Assembly (NCBI GenBank): GCA_006503535.1
Contig: QYRS01000008.1
Location: 2,294,001-2,358,000 of the forward strand
Length of the DNA stretch: 64,000 nt
Direction of reading: 5' to 3'
Source of the DNA: Arthrinium phaeospermum
Lineage: Eukaryota; Ascomycota; Sordariomycetes; Amphisphaeriales; Apiosporaceae
Below are positions 46,349-56,122 of this stretch, one piece after another (position 1 is the first letter of the stretch; every line of letters begins with the position of its first letter). Below the pieces are notes generated by a model that saw only the letters and a program-made list of their open reading frames with translations, searched no databases and was not told the origin of the DNA. The position numbers were made by a program, and so were the translations under genes.

Positions 46349-47272
46349 GTTGGCGGTCCTGCCGATTTTTCTCAAAAATTAAATCGGGTCGGTAGTTGGG
46401 GATCGCAGAGGACGTGATGTCAAAGGGTGAGAAAGCCGCGATGGGCAGGATGGGGCAGTCGTGGTAGGATAATGGCTCGCTACCTACGTTGAAGTGGGTT
46501 TTGCCTGGGAGAGTGAAGGCGAGGGGTCAAAAATTAAATTCTGTGAATTCTAGGTGGTGGGGTTTGCAGGTCGGTGCTTTTTTGGTGCTTTTTCGCATCA
46601 GCAAGTAGCGAGCATTACCCGCCTAAGCAATTTTTGGAGTGACTCAACCAAATAGCAACTCAGTAGCAAATCTAGTCGAGGCAACATGAAAAAATAATAC
46701 ACGAATGTCTACAATTGTTCATCTCAAGTTCGACTTATCTGTATTGCATTTTGTTTGCACCGTACACCGTTCTGAAGCTTGATGTCTCCGGGTCTTGGCT
46801 GTTATCGATGTACACCAGGCACCAAGTCGCATCGAGATAGCTGCCAGCTGCCAAATGATAATCGATCAGCATGGCAGCTGTCAGCCTATCATCGTGGATG
46901 ATGTCGGCAGCTTCAAGGGACTTGTCCTGCTGGCATTTACTTCTTCGGCAAGATCATATTATTACACGCAGTATCTCTCTAGATTGCCAGATATTTTCTG
47001 ACTAGAGCATTGCATCAGCGAATGCCTTCTGAGGTGGCGGGCATCTCTCGAAGATAATTAGTTGATGTTACCATGCTTACCCGTGACTAGGTCTTGAGCG
47101 CCCAACACCCAGGTTGCATATGCCTCGTTGACATAATCCAAATAAAAAGCAGATCCCGTAACTCCTTGCGCCAGCTTCTAAGCGCAAATATCATAGCAAT
47201 CGTTCGAGCGGCGGCAGATCTTCGCCCCGCTCATGCATGTAGTCGCAACAGCATGGAATGGAGTTGGATATG
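46349..47272. other. Intergenic region upstream of eIF3c
   Basis: 920 bp with the eIF3c promoter; AT-rich around 46620-46770. No gene seen. Confidence 0.5.
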
Positions 47273-47814
47273 TTACGAATCCATTTCAAGCCAGTCTGGA
47301 TGGTCCTTGGGCCGCCAGGGTTTTATGTTCTTGGGGTCGGCCGCGCGACTCTTGTCCGCGTGTTCCAGCACCTGCTTGCTTTCGTTGCTCTCATAGAGGG
47401 TCCTAAAGTCCGACAGCTCCCTGGAAGCTGTACCGACAGCCTTGGTGAAGGACACGGCCAATTCCTCGTCTGCAAATAATAATCAAAATCGGTTCTTCTT
47501 CAATGACACGGCTCGATGTGGGCAAAGCAACATACTACTGGCGTGATGCGTCGACAGGGGCTCCAGCATGCGCGGCATGGAGGTGCGAAGCTCTCGGCAC
47601 TGCGACAGAGACCAAAGTCAGTACGATAAATTCCACATTATTGCGCGATAGCCAACAGCCAGACCGGCATAGAAGTAAGCCTCCTTACCTTGATGTGCAG
47701 CAACTTCAGTTGCTTCAGGCCTTCCTCGAGCTGCTCTTCACTCCATTCGCCGTTGGCGGGCACTTCCTGCTTGACGAACTTGGCCTCGGCCGCTGGATCT
47801 GGTTTTGTCGCCAT
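47273..47814 (-). CDS. Unrecognised small helical protein, 128 aa
   Basis: Three exons: 47689-47814 (ATG 47812-47814), 47536-47599 and 47273-47469; introns of 89 and 66 nt with GTAAGG/GTATGT donors and GCAG acceptors; junction phases 0 and 1. The protein starts MATKPDPAAEAKFVKQE and has a charged helical core (WSEEQLEEGLKQLKLLHIK, then CRELRTSMPRMLEPL and ELAVSFTKAVGTASRELSDF). It ends NIKPWRPKDHPDWLEMDS. No single exon is long, and the good splice sites with continuous helical character are the support. The size and shape would suit a subunit of a nuclear complex (a small Mediator-type subunit crossed my mind), but I cannot support a name. Same strand as eIF3c, 925 bp away. Confidence 0.72.
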
Positions 47815-49138
47815 GCCTGCTGTGATTTGTGCCAGAGTCTACTGCATTGGGAATCCAATGGAAGGGAAAGAATCCAGAATGTATGTAGCAAAGCGGTCCA
47901 GGGCCGACAAAACCATCCGTCGAGGGAACCTTATGATGTCGTAAATTGATTGTCTACCTAATCGATCATCTGCGGGATGGATGGTAGTGCGAGCCACCAA
48001 TCAAATCGCTTCAGCCACAGGGAGCTTTCATTGTGCACCAGCTGCAGTGGCCATACAGGCGTATAAAGAGGTCAAACAGGCATCAAAATCAGGACCGTAA
48101 CTTTTGTTAATTGTAAAAATGCAGACCAACTCCCGCATTCCAGGATATATGGATCGTTTGTAAATGCCATTACGGTGGCATTCTATGTGCCTCGACAAGA
48201 ATTGTTTCTCAAGGCTTGGAAGTGCATGCCTATATTGTAGCAGTTTTTCAAGAAGCCTCCTGCTGCAATTGTATTTCACTGGAATCATCGCCTGGAAGTA
48301 CCTTGTTTGACAGTAGGATACCTAATCTACACTGAACTACAGTGCTTTCTGTAGCACTTTTTAATACTTATTCTCCCCTACAAATACATGCACCTGTGGT
48401 AATGCTGCACCTACCTTGAGGCTCTGCCTGGCCACTGGCACGCAGACTTACAGTGGCAGGCAGTACTAAAAGACGCCTAATGCAGTGATTGGCCCCATTG
48501 GCAGCCAGGGATCAGTGGGCTTCATCGAACGATGGCCCGTGCTTTGTGCACAGTGATGCATGGGGCCCGTTCCTTGCCAAATTGCCTGGCCGGCCGAGCC
48601 TGTTCAACCCATCTCCCTATTCTTCATCGCTTCTAAGGCACAGTATCAATCTTGACATTCGCAACGGCGCCCACGGTATAGCCCAGAAAACTTGAGGTCC
48701 CGCGCGCGTCTCTTGCCCAAAAGTCGCGTATCATTGACAGCACTACGGCCAGGCGACACAAAAAACCACGAGAATAGTAGCGCTCGACGGTCTGCCCGAT
48801 AAATCAGCAACAACACCCTCACGTTGGGCTCGCCGTCCCACGACGGCCTCGTGGCCTCGTCCACCGTCCTCTCCCTCCTCCTCTCCTCCGTCGCACCACT
48901 TCTTCTTCTCCCATCCCTTCCCCTTTTTCTCTCTCTCCCCCCATATCTCCACCACCCCTGATCCCCCCTTCAAACCGCCACCATTTCGCTCTCAACTCCC
49001 CTCCAGCCGTCACCCGCCGTGCCAGGCGGCGTGTCCGGCCATCCCCTGACCAACGGCACCCCCCAAGTCAACGGCGGCAACCCCAACAATGGCGGCGGCG
49101 TCCAGCACACGCCCGTGCCCGTGCCGACGCCGACGCCC
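47815..49138. other. Divergent intergenic region and leader of the FAR1-like gene
   Basis: Contains the promoter of the 128-aa gene on the left. About 48865-48970 is a very strong pyrimidine tract (CTCC/CTTC runs) upstream of the FAR1-like frame. The frame of that gene is open back to 48962 but lacks an ATG before 49139. Either an upstream exon exists (a CTCCCCTCCAG acceptor ends at 49006) or translation starts at 49139. Confidence 0.5.
48865..48970 (+). promoter_or_regulatory. Polypyrimidine tract before the FAR1-like gene
   Basis: About 100 bp almost entirely C and T on the plus strand. It could be a CT-rich core promoter or the pyrimidine tract of an intron whose acceptor ends at 49006. 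Confidence 0.4.
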
Positions 49139-49777
49139 ATGTCGGCCCGCACCGGCGCGCCCATGTCGAACCCGTCGGAGCTGGGCCAGCTCGCCCCGCC
49201 GCCCGAGGGCATCTACCGCACCTTCGAGGACCTCCTGACCAACGTCCAGCGCGTCGCCAAGGACCAGGGCTACGGCGTCGTCAAGCTGCGCGCCAGCAAC
49301 TACCGCGACGGCAAGCCCACCCGCTACGACCTCGTCTGCGACCGCGGCGGCGTCAAGTACAACAGCACCGCCAAGAAGCGCAACCCCTCGACGCGCAAGG
49401 TCGACTGCCCCTGGCGCGCCAAGGCCGTCTGCGAGGTCAACCTCAACAACCAGTGGCGCTTCGCCATGCAGGAGCACCGGCACAACCACGAGGCGCGCGT
49501 GCCGGCGGCCCCGCCGGGCCAGGAGAACACGCCGATCGCCCAGAGCATACGCAGCTTGACCAACAAGCTGGACCGCATCGGACACGACCTGAATCAGGGC
49601 TTCAACCGGATGGAGCAGCGAATCGACGGCATCGAGAAGCGGTTAGTCGACATGGAGCAGCGGATGATCTCGATGGAGGCCCGGATGACCGGCATGGAGA
49701 CGCGTGGGGGCGAGATGGAGGTCCCGATGGACAATATGGCCATGGAGGGGTCCATGCTCGGCACGGCTGTGATGTAG
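49139..49777 (+). CDS. FAR1-like DNA-binding domain protein with coiled coil
   Basis: At least 212 aa from the first in-frame ATG at 49139; the true 5' end is unresolved because the frame is open and Pro/Gly/Asn-rich back to 48962. The domain RTFEDLLTNVQRVAKDQGYG, through LVCDRGGVKYNS and CPWRAKAV to HRHNHE, has the C-x-n-C-x-n-H-x-H zinc pattern of FAR1/FHY3-type (Mutator-like transposase-derived) DNA-binding domains. It is followed by about 70 residues of heptad-like Met/Glu/Arg repeats (MEQRIDGIEKRLVDMEQR) forming a probable coiled coil. No transposase catalytic domain is present. A domesticated transcription regulator that dimerises through the coiled coil is the likely reading. The following gene is convergent. 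Confidence 0.75.
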   Translation: MSARTGAPMSNPSELGQLAPPPEGIYRTFEDLLTNVQRVAKDQGYGVVKLRASNYRDGKPTRYDLVCDRGGVKYNSTAKKRNPSTRKVDCPWRAKAVCEVNLNNQWRFAMQEHRHNHEARVPAAPPGQENTPIAQSIRSLTNKLDRIGHDLNQGFNRMEQRIDGIEKRLVDMEQRMISMEARMTGMETRGGEMEVPMDNMAMEGSMLGTAVM

Positions 49778-50679
49778 AGCAACATGAGCGGCCAGAGGAT
49801 CGACCCTCGTCTACGATGCGCACGTCTCCAACCGCACCCCGAACCCGCATCGCATCAGAACGAAATCCGTCAGACCGAGAAAGCGAGCTATGATCAACCT
49901 AGGGGGAAAGCAAACGATGATCAACCTGAGAACGGGGTCTAGTATATCGTTTAGGTCGGAATCTCTTTTGGTTGGGAGGTCATCTCAACTTGGCTCGCCC
50001 TCTACGGCCTGCGCATCCCCTCCGTGCGAAATCATACAAGGGGGGCGATGATACTAGGCGTATGGAAGCGTGTATAAACAACATGTGCTTTGTTTTATTT
50101 CATTTTCTCAAGGCGAAAACTTGTCTGGCAAGGCAACGGCAAATGGCAACTGGCATACGGCAACGGAATCAAGGGGCACAATGGAGAACAACAACAACAA
50201 CAACAACAATGATATATATTCCGGTTTTCTCATCAAGCGATCGATTTGCGCGCGCAGCATCATACCGGAAGGAAACAGGGCGGGCTGGATTAGTGTGTGC
50301 CCCCAAAGTCTGCGACACTACAGTCAAATGTATTCTATAGAGATCTAGCAATTTCCCCCCGCTGGTGATAATAACCCAGAAGATGGAATTACGATCACAC
50401 ACACGCACACACGCTTTGTTGGGCCTGGCGACGTGCTTGCGAAAGGGACACTGCTACAAATTGCCACTCTGAACATGTCTTGAGGCCCGTCTTCGGCCTT
50501 TGATCATCGTATCTTGCTCGTGTTCTTGTGTGTAATGCTGTAGCTCGGAGAAGTGAATGTGCATAATAGCAATTGTAGTACGTAATGCAGAGGCTGTGCT
50601 ACCGTATTAGCACCACGATGTATTGTGTGCCTGCCTCCAAATCCAAGAGTGTCCGCCAACAGACAACCACCCCCCCTCC
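49778..50679. other. Convergent intergenic region
   Basis: 900 bp between the FAR1-like and acyl-CoA ligase genes. An AAC trinucleotide repeat lies at 50187-50209. No gene was seen. Confidence 0.5.
50187..50209. repeat. AAC trinucleotide microsatellite
   Basis: Seven or so uninterrupted AAC units in the convergent intergenic region. Confidence 0.8.
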
Positions 50680-53119
50680 TTACAACTTGGCCCCCCTTGC
50701 CTTCCTGGCGTCCCTCTCGCGGTCTCGCACCAGCCTCCGCAGTATCTTGCCGCTCGGGCTCTTGGGGATCAGGTCGGTGAACTCGATGCCCCCCTTGAGC
50801 CACTTGTACCGGGCCTTGTGCTCCTCGACATAGGTGCGGATATCGTCCGCCAGCTCCGCCTCGGACGCCGCCCGGGACACCGTGGCCGACCGCACCACGA
50901 ACGCCTTGGGCACCTCGCCGGCGCCCTCGTCCGGGACGGGGATCACGGTGCAGTCCGCGACGGCCGGGTGGGTCAGGAGGTGCGCTTCGAGTTCGGCGGG
51001 GGCGACTTGGTGACCCTGTTTGTTTTTGTTTTTTTAGCTCGATCGCGGGAAAAGGGGATCAGTATTGCCGATAAAGAGCACGCAGTTCGGGTAAACGAGG
51101 AGGAGGAGGAGGAGGAGGAGGAAGGGAAAGGAAAGAACCTGCGTTTCCCTGCTTGCTTGTTTGGTATGCTTATTAGGTACTACTTACCTTGACCTTGATG
51201 AGCTCCTTCAGGCGATCGACAATGGCAAAATGCTGATGGCCCCCGGGCGACTCCCACACCACCGCCACATCCCCGGTGCGGACCCAGCGGCCGCCCTGCC
51301 CGTCGCTTAGGAACGTCTCCTCGGTCGCCCGCTGGTTGTCGAGGTAGCCGAGCGCGAGCGCGGGGCTCTGCACGTACAGCTCGCCCTCTTGGCCGACGGC
51401 CCCCGCCTCGACCTCCCGGCCGTCGTCGGCGCCGACGAGCCGGGCGCGGCAGCCCGGGAGGAGGGCGCCCGAGGACCCCGTCAGCAGGTCGTTCTCGGCC
51501 GACCCCAGCACGAGCGTGGCCGTCTCGGTCATGCCGTAGGCCTGGCCGGCCCGGAGCCCCGGGAAGGCCCGCTCGAGGTCCTCGTGGACTTCGCGCCCGA
51601 GGGGCGCGGCGCCGGTGTAGACGAAGCGGACGCTGGAGAAGTCGTACTGTTGGCAGACGGCTCGGTTCTTGACGAGCTGGATGATGATGGGGGGCACCTA
51701 AATAAAACGAAAAAAAAGAAGAAACAAAAAGGTCAATGTCGTCAGACGAAAAAGTGAACAACACCGAGAAGGACGGGACGCAACACTTGCTCGCTTTCTT
51801 ACCAAATACAGAAAATTGATCTGGAATTGCTGTATGCTTCGGAGGAGTGTATGGAGCTCGTATCGGGGCACTGCGGTGTAGTCCACCCACAAAGTCAGCC
51901 GCGGAGACAGACAGAGACGGCGAGGATATACCAGACGCGGCCGGCCGGCCGCATCGCTTGCTTGCGGACTCACGTATCAAGACCTCATCCCCCCTGTACG
52001 CGCCCGTGTGGGCGACGACCACCAAGCCGTACATGTGGCTCAAGGGCAGCAGCCCCAGCGACCTCTGCGTCACGACGCCCTTTTCCTCTCGCCCGACGGA
52101 CTCGTGCCATCGGATCTGCATCATGTTCGCGATGACGCTGCGGTGCGAGACCATGACGGCTTTCTGGTCGCCGGCGACGTTGGTTGTCAATACTTGATAG
52201 CTCGAGCTTTAGAGAAAAGAAGAAACAGAAAAGAAAACCCATCGCGCAGCGCTTACAGGCAGACCCGACGTCCCGCTCGAGTAGGACAGCCAAGCAACCT
52301 GCCTGCCGCCCTGCCCCGCCGTCCAGCGAAGCGGCTCGAGTGCCGGGAGCGAGGCACCCTCCCGCATGAGGTCGTCCAAGGTCCGGAAGTGGTGGTTAGT
52401 TGGCGTTTCGGGGGGGCCGCCGCCCATAGGGGCGACGTCCATGATGAAGACCTTGTCCGTCGGGATGCCAGCTCTCTCGGCGGCCTTCCGCGCCGTCTCC
52501 AGCAGGGCGGCGCAGGTGATCAGGACCTTGCTGCTCGACGATGTGAGCTGGTGCACCAGTTCCGCGGCCGAGTACGCGGCGTTGGCGGGCGTGACGATGC
52601 CGCCGACTCGATGGACCGCCCATGCCGCCGTGAGATAGTCGATCTGAGGGTTTGTGGAATTCGGGTTGTCCGTCAGCCAGTAGGTCCTCGAGAGAGGGGG
52701 GGGCACGAGTACCCCCAACAAACACATGGGCTGGGGGTGGGTACTTGGGCAGTCTTACCGAATTGTACGAGTAGATCGCCGTCACCTTGTCCCAGGAACT
52801 CCCTTCGTTGGGGCCCAGACCCAAACATTTCGACAAGGCCCGGGCCAGCAATTCGTACCGCGTCCTCACCTCATCGTTGCTGTACGTCTTGCCCGTGATG
52901 CCACAGGTGAAGGGGTTCCGAGACTGGCGGAATGGCAGTCGCCCGTACTTCTCGCTGCCCCAGAATTCGGCAATCGTGATGGACTCGGGGGGGTCTGGAC
53001 CTCATGATGAGCGATCTTGTTCTGGCAGGAATTCTTTTTTTATTCAAAAAGAAGGGAAGGGGTTGGTTGGTTGTACCAAAAGGCAACTTGGGCACCCAGG
53101 CAGGCGGAGTAAACACCAT
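50680..53119 (-). CDS. 4-coumarate-CoA-ligase-like acyl-CoA synthetase, peroxisomal
   Basis: Seven exons: 53077-53119, 52759-52994, 52257-52643, 51974-52163, 51803-51870, 51188-51697 and 50680-51015; 589 aa. Every junction restores conserved sequence. Adenylation motifs: WLSYSSGTSGLPK (A3, split by an intron between Pro and Lys), VYTGAAPLG, YGMTET (A5), GELYVQSPALALGYL (A7), GGRWVRTGDVAVV (A8) and IPKSPSGKILRR with the A10 catalytic Lys. The protein ends ARGAKL, and the last three residues AKL fit a type-1 peroxisomal targeting signal. The reaction is ATP-dependent formation of an acyl-CoA via acyl-AMP; substrate (aromatic or fatty acid) is unknown. No other beta-oxidation genes flank it. A GAG repeat (51097-51122) lies in the last intron. 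Confidence 0.92.
51097..51122. repeat. GAG trinucleotide microsatellite in an intron
   Basis: Uninterrupted GAG units inside the last intron (51016-51187) of the acyl-CoA ligase gene; on the coding strand this is a CTC pyrimidine run. Confidence 0.8.
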
Positions 53120-54232
53120 CTCTTCTTTCACGTCAGGTCACCAACGGTCAATGGCGTTCGATATATTTTCGGTCCAGAACAGTACAGTGAGATTGTGGAT
53201 GTACCACGAACGAAATCAGCTAGGAACGCGGGGGGGTTCAAGTCTTAAGCGACAGCCATCGCTGTTATTCAGCACAGCACGCACTGCTCCGGGGACACTT
53301 GCTTTTCACACCCACCTACATACATACTTCTAACTTGCCGTGCCGCCTGTCTCTAATCAGGGCCCACATCCGAACTCAGCGTACGAACATCCAGCGGCCG
53401 TGTGCCCAGCCTACCTTTTGACCGGGCGCCTTTGAATCATTCCTGAGTCAGCCAGTCGTTGAATAGGTAGTACTTACGTAGCAACTAGGTACATGCGAAT
53501 TCGGCGGTGAACCCGCTCTGTCTCACATGACGGTTCTCCGTCCCCGAGGCCCCCAACGCAGCCCCTCCCTTCTAATGCGTCGTTCGTATAGGTAAGCCCA
53601 AAAGGAGGTAGAAAGGCAAAGAAAGGCACCCTTTCGAATCATGTTTGGCAACAGTCATATGTATTATTGAGCCTATCTTATTGGCCGCACTATACTATAG
53701 TAGTACCCCAAATCCTGTCTGACAGCGTTGTTGCCCTGGCTGCCCAACTCGGTGTCGGCCGGGTTACTTACTGATCACTGACAGTTATGAACAGATTGAA
53801 TTGATGAGGGGCCAGCCATGGAAAAAAAGAAACAAAAAAAAAAAAAAAAAACCAATGCAGAGAGCCGGTGACGTCGTACGAACTCTCGAGCGGCTACTTG
53901 CTGTCTCGTATGATAGGATACCTGCTTCTTTTCCTATGACTCTAGCCTGAGTTTTGCCATAGCTGGTTACGGAGGGACTTGTGGGTTGCTATTTATACAC
54001 ATTCTATTACATCAGGAATCAAGCTTATCACGATTTGCAAGCCATCGCCAACGGATGGCGCTTGGTAACTTCTTCTTCAGTGATACTAATGCAATAATAT
54101 TCTTGCCTGATACTCGAGTTCATCCTTTACGACACACGGTACCTACTTAGTCAACTATATACGAGTGGTGAGGCCAGGAAAATATGCCCATAGCCGTACC
54201 TACCGTTTCTCTCCCCTTCCGGCCGGGATCCA
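53120..54232. other. Intergenic region with poly-A run
   Basis: 1.1 kb without genes; an 18-nt A run at 53834-53851 and AT-rich flanks. It holds the promoter of the ligase gene and the 3' side of copy C. Confidence 0.5.
53834..53851. repeat. Poly-A run (18 nt)
   Basis: Homopolymer A, preceded by A-rich sequence with single G or C interruptions. It could be a poly-A trace of a retroposon, but no flanking element was recognised. Confidence 0.8.
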
Positions 54233-54788
54233 TCAGCAGCCCAGGTCATAGCCCACCACGACGTTGCCCCAGCCCAGGCCCACGTCGCCGCGGGGCCCGG
54301 CATCGTAGAGCCGGCCCTCGACGAGTTCTTCGTCGCGGGCCTGGTTGTAGAAGCCGCACTGGTCGAGGATGATGGTGGCGTAGTCGGCGACCACGCGGCA
54401 GGGCGCCGAGGTCTCGGCGTCGCGGTCGTTGCAGAGCCAGACGGCGGAGCCCAGGTCGCAGGCGACGCGCGTGCAGACCCCCGGGCCCGGGGAGGCGGGG
54501 CAGGGGGCGTCGCCTCGCCGGTACAAGGCTGCGATGTTGAGGCGGACGAGCTGCTGGAGGGCGTGGCCCGGGCCGTTGGGGAAGTTGCAGATGGGGCCGC
54601 GGGGGTCGGGGGCGTGGAGGGGGGTGTCGGTCGTGGTGGTGTTGTTTATAGCGGGCTGGGGGAAGGGAGGGAGGTTGTTAGTGAACATCGGGGCGACGGC
54701 GGGGAGGGGAAGCGAAATGGCGCACTGCTGCGTTGATACTCATGGCCAGGGACATGGCGGCAATGAGGACTTCTAGTAAACAGGTCAT
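54233..54788 (-). CDS. Cysteine-rich secreted protein, family copy C
   Basis: Two exons: 54726-54788 and 54233-54655, phase 0, 70-nt intron (GTGCGC donor, CCCCCAG acceptor); 161 aa. Exon 1 encodes a 21-residue signal peptide (MTCLLEVLIAAMSLAMSINAA). The mature protein keeps DPRGPICNF, VCTRVACD, VWLCNDRD, DYATIILDQC and LGWGNVVVGYDLGC, with eight cysteines. It is the most divergent of the four copies: the conserved WMCNDN has become WLCNDR. The donor GTGCGC is weaker than in copies A, B and D. The model rests on exon-for-exon similarity with the paralogs. TATAAAT lies about 104 bp upstream. Function unknown. Confidence 0.8.
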
Positions 54789-54891
54789 CGTGTAATGATA
54801 GGGTAGCTGTTGATTTCTTGTTTGATATGTGGGCGATTGTCTGGTTTGAGAAAGATGGCTAGGCAGGATGTTTTCAGAGTTTCTTTACGAA

Positions 54892-54898
54892 TTTATAT
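54892..54898 (-). promoter_or_regulatory. TATA box of copy C
   Basis: TATAAAT on the minus strand about 104 bp upstream of ATG 54788. Confidence 0.45.
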
Positions 54899-55032
54899 TC
54901 CAGTTCACCACGTTCAAGTGGCTATGCTAGTATCGGTTAACGTTTTCTCCTATCCATGCCCACGCTACAAGATGACGCCCCCTGAATCAATGCAGCGTTC
55001 TTCTCTCTTTTTCCCCCTTTCCGCCGGAACTC

Positions 55033-55165
55033 TTAGCAGGCTTCGCCATTCACAAGCCCGACGACGACGTTGCCCCAGCCTTTGCTCACGTCGCCTCCGC
55101 TGTCGGTATTGAACAGCTGGCCGCTCACCTCGTCATTACTCCCTACCTATTCGCCGCGAACGAAG
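55033..55165 (-). pseudogene. Relic of a fifth cysteine-rich family member
   Basis: On the minus strand, translation reads VSGQLFNTDSGGDVSKGWG and then NVVVGLVNGEAC and a stop (TAA, 55033-55035). It aligns with the C-terminal end of copy D, directly upstream on the same strand. Beyond about 55138 the match continues weakly with an in-frame TAG, then runs into the 3' end of copy D. Only the last 35-45 codons remain, so it is a truncated tandem duplicate with no start, signal peptide or first cysteines. Confidence 0.75.
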
Positions 55166-55186
55166 TCAGAAAAACACACAAAAGAA

Positions 55187-55807
55187 TCAGCAAGGAGCAC
55201 TATCCAGCCCGACCACGACGTTGCCCCAGCCCTTGCCCACATCGCCACCGCTGTCGGTGTTGAACAGCTGGCCCTGGACTTCTTTATGGCCGCCTACCTT
55301 TTTCCCGCACTTGTCGAGGATGGCCTGCGCGTAGTCGCCCAGCAGGCTGCACGGCGCTTTGCTGGGGGAGCTGTTGTCGTTGCACATCCACACCGCGCCG
55401 CCGTTGGTGCAGCTCACGCGCGCGCAGCCGCCGGGACCCGCGGGGGCGGTGCAGTCGCCCCCTAGCTTGTGCAGCTTGGCGATGTCGTCGCGGATCTTGC
55501 TTTGGAGCGTGGCGCGGTAGCCGGGGATGTCGCAGAAGGGGCCGCGGGGGTCCTGGGAGTACCTAGTCAGCATGAAGTACGGTATGCGTAGAGAACGCGA
55601 CAGGCGGGGGGTTCGAGTACCTGGTCGCGAGAGTGGAGGACACGGGTGAGGTTGGTGGTGGCCTCGCTGGCCACGTCGATGCCCAGGGGGTTGGGCTGGG
55701 GATGGTTAGCGATACCGCAAGGTCGAGCAAGGACGGATTTTGCCTACCATGGCGATGATGCCTACGGTCAAGACCGAGGCAATAATGATGCTCTGAATGG
55801 TCTTCAT
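55187..55807 (-). CDS. Cysteine-rich secreted protein, family copy D
   Basis: Three exons: 55748-55807, 55621-55695 and 55187-55552, all phase 0, introns of 52 and 68 nt; 166 aa. Exon 1 encodes the signal peptide (MKTIQSIIIASVLTVGIIAM). A second intron, absent from copies A-C, splits the spacer just before DPRGPFCDIPGY. The mature protein has eight cysteines, including GCARVSC, VWMCNDN and DKCGKK, and ends GWGNVVVGLDSAPC. The extra intron makes copy D the odd one structurally, although by protein sequence it is near copy B. A truncated duplicate follows immediately downstream (55033-55165). TATAAAA lies about 126 bp upstream and the CACACGAG element about 300 bp upstream. Confidence 0.85.
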
Positions 55808-55932
55808 GCTGTATTTATAACAGATGTTGTTGGGTTTTGGATCTGAGGTTGTCTGGATGATAGTGTGCTATGAAAATGATTGCGAGAAATGTATTACCGA
55901 AAGCTCTATGGTCGAGTAGTTCTCGTTGTTGC

Positions 55933-55939
55933 TTTTATA
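55933..55939 (-). promoter_or_regulatory. TATA box of copy D
   Basis: TATAAAA on the minus strand, about 126 bp upstream of ATG 55807. Confidence 0.45.
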
Positions 55940-56095
55940 CTTTTGGGCTAAGAGCATACATCATACCGAGTGAATACTGTCTGGGGAAGGCAGTCGCATC
56001 TTGAAGCTATTTGTATATGGATGATGTTGTCCCTGTTTCCGGGCAATCGCATTCCTTGGTCACGTCCCTGGCATGTGGCCAAACCATCATCAGGG

Positions 56096-56122
56096 GCAAA
56101 CCATCGCACACGAGGGAGAGGA
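56096..56122 (-). promoter_or_regulatory. Shared upstream element, copy D
   Basis: Plus-strand reading GCAAACCATCGCACACGAG followed by GGAGAGG. It matches the elements upstream of copies A and B. Confidence 0.45.

Noticed and set aside
52008..52898. 296-codon plus-strand frame
   Set aside because: Antisense to acyl-CoA ligase exons and crosses their introns; no motif.
37496..55807. Naming the cysteine-rich family as KP4-type killer toxins
   Set aside because: The cysteine spacing and motifs do not match what I know of KP4; the resemblance is only to small disulfide-rich proteins in general.
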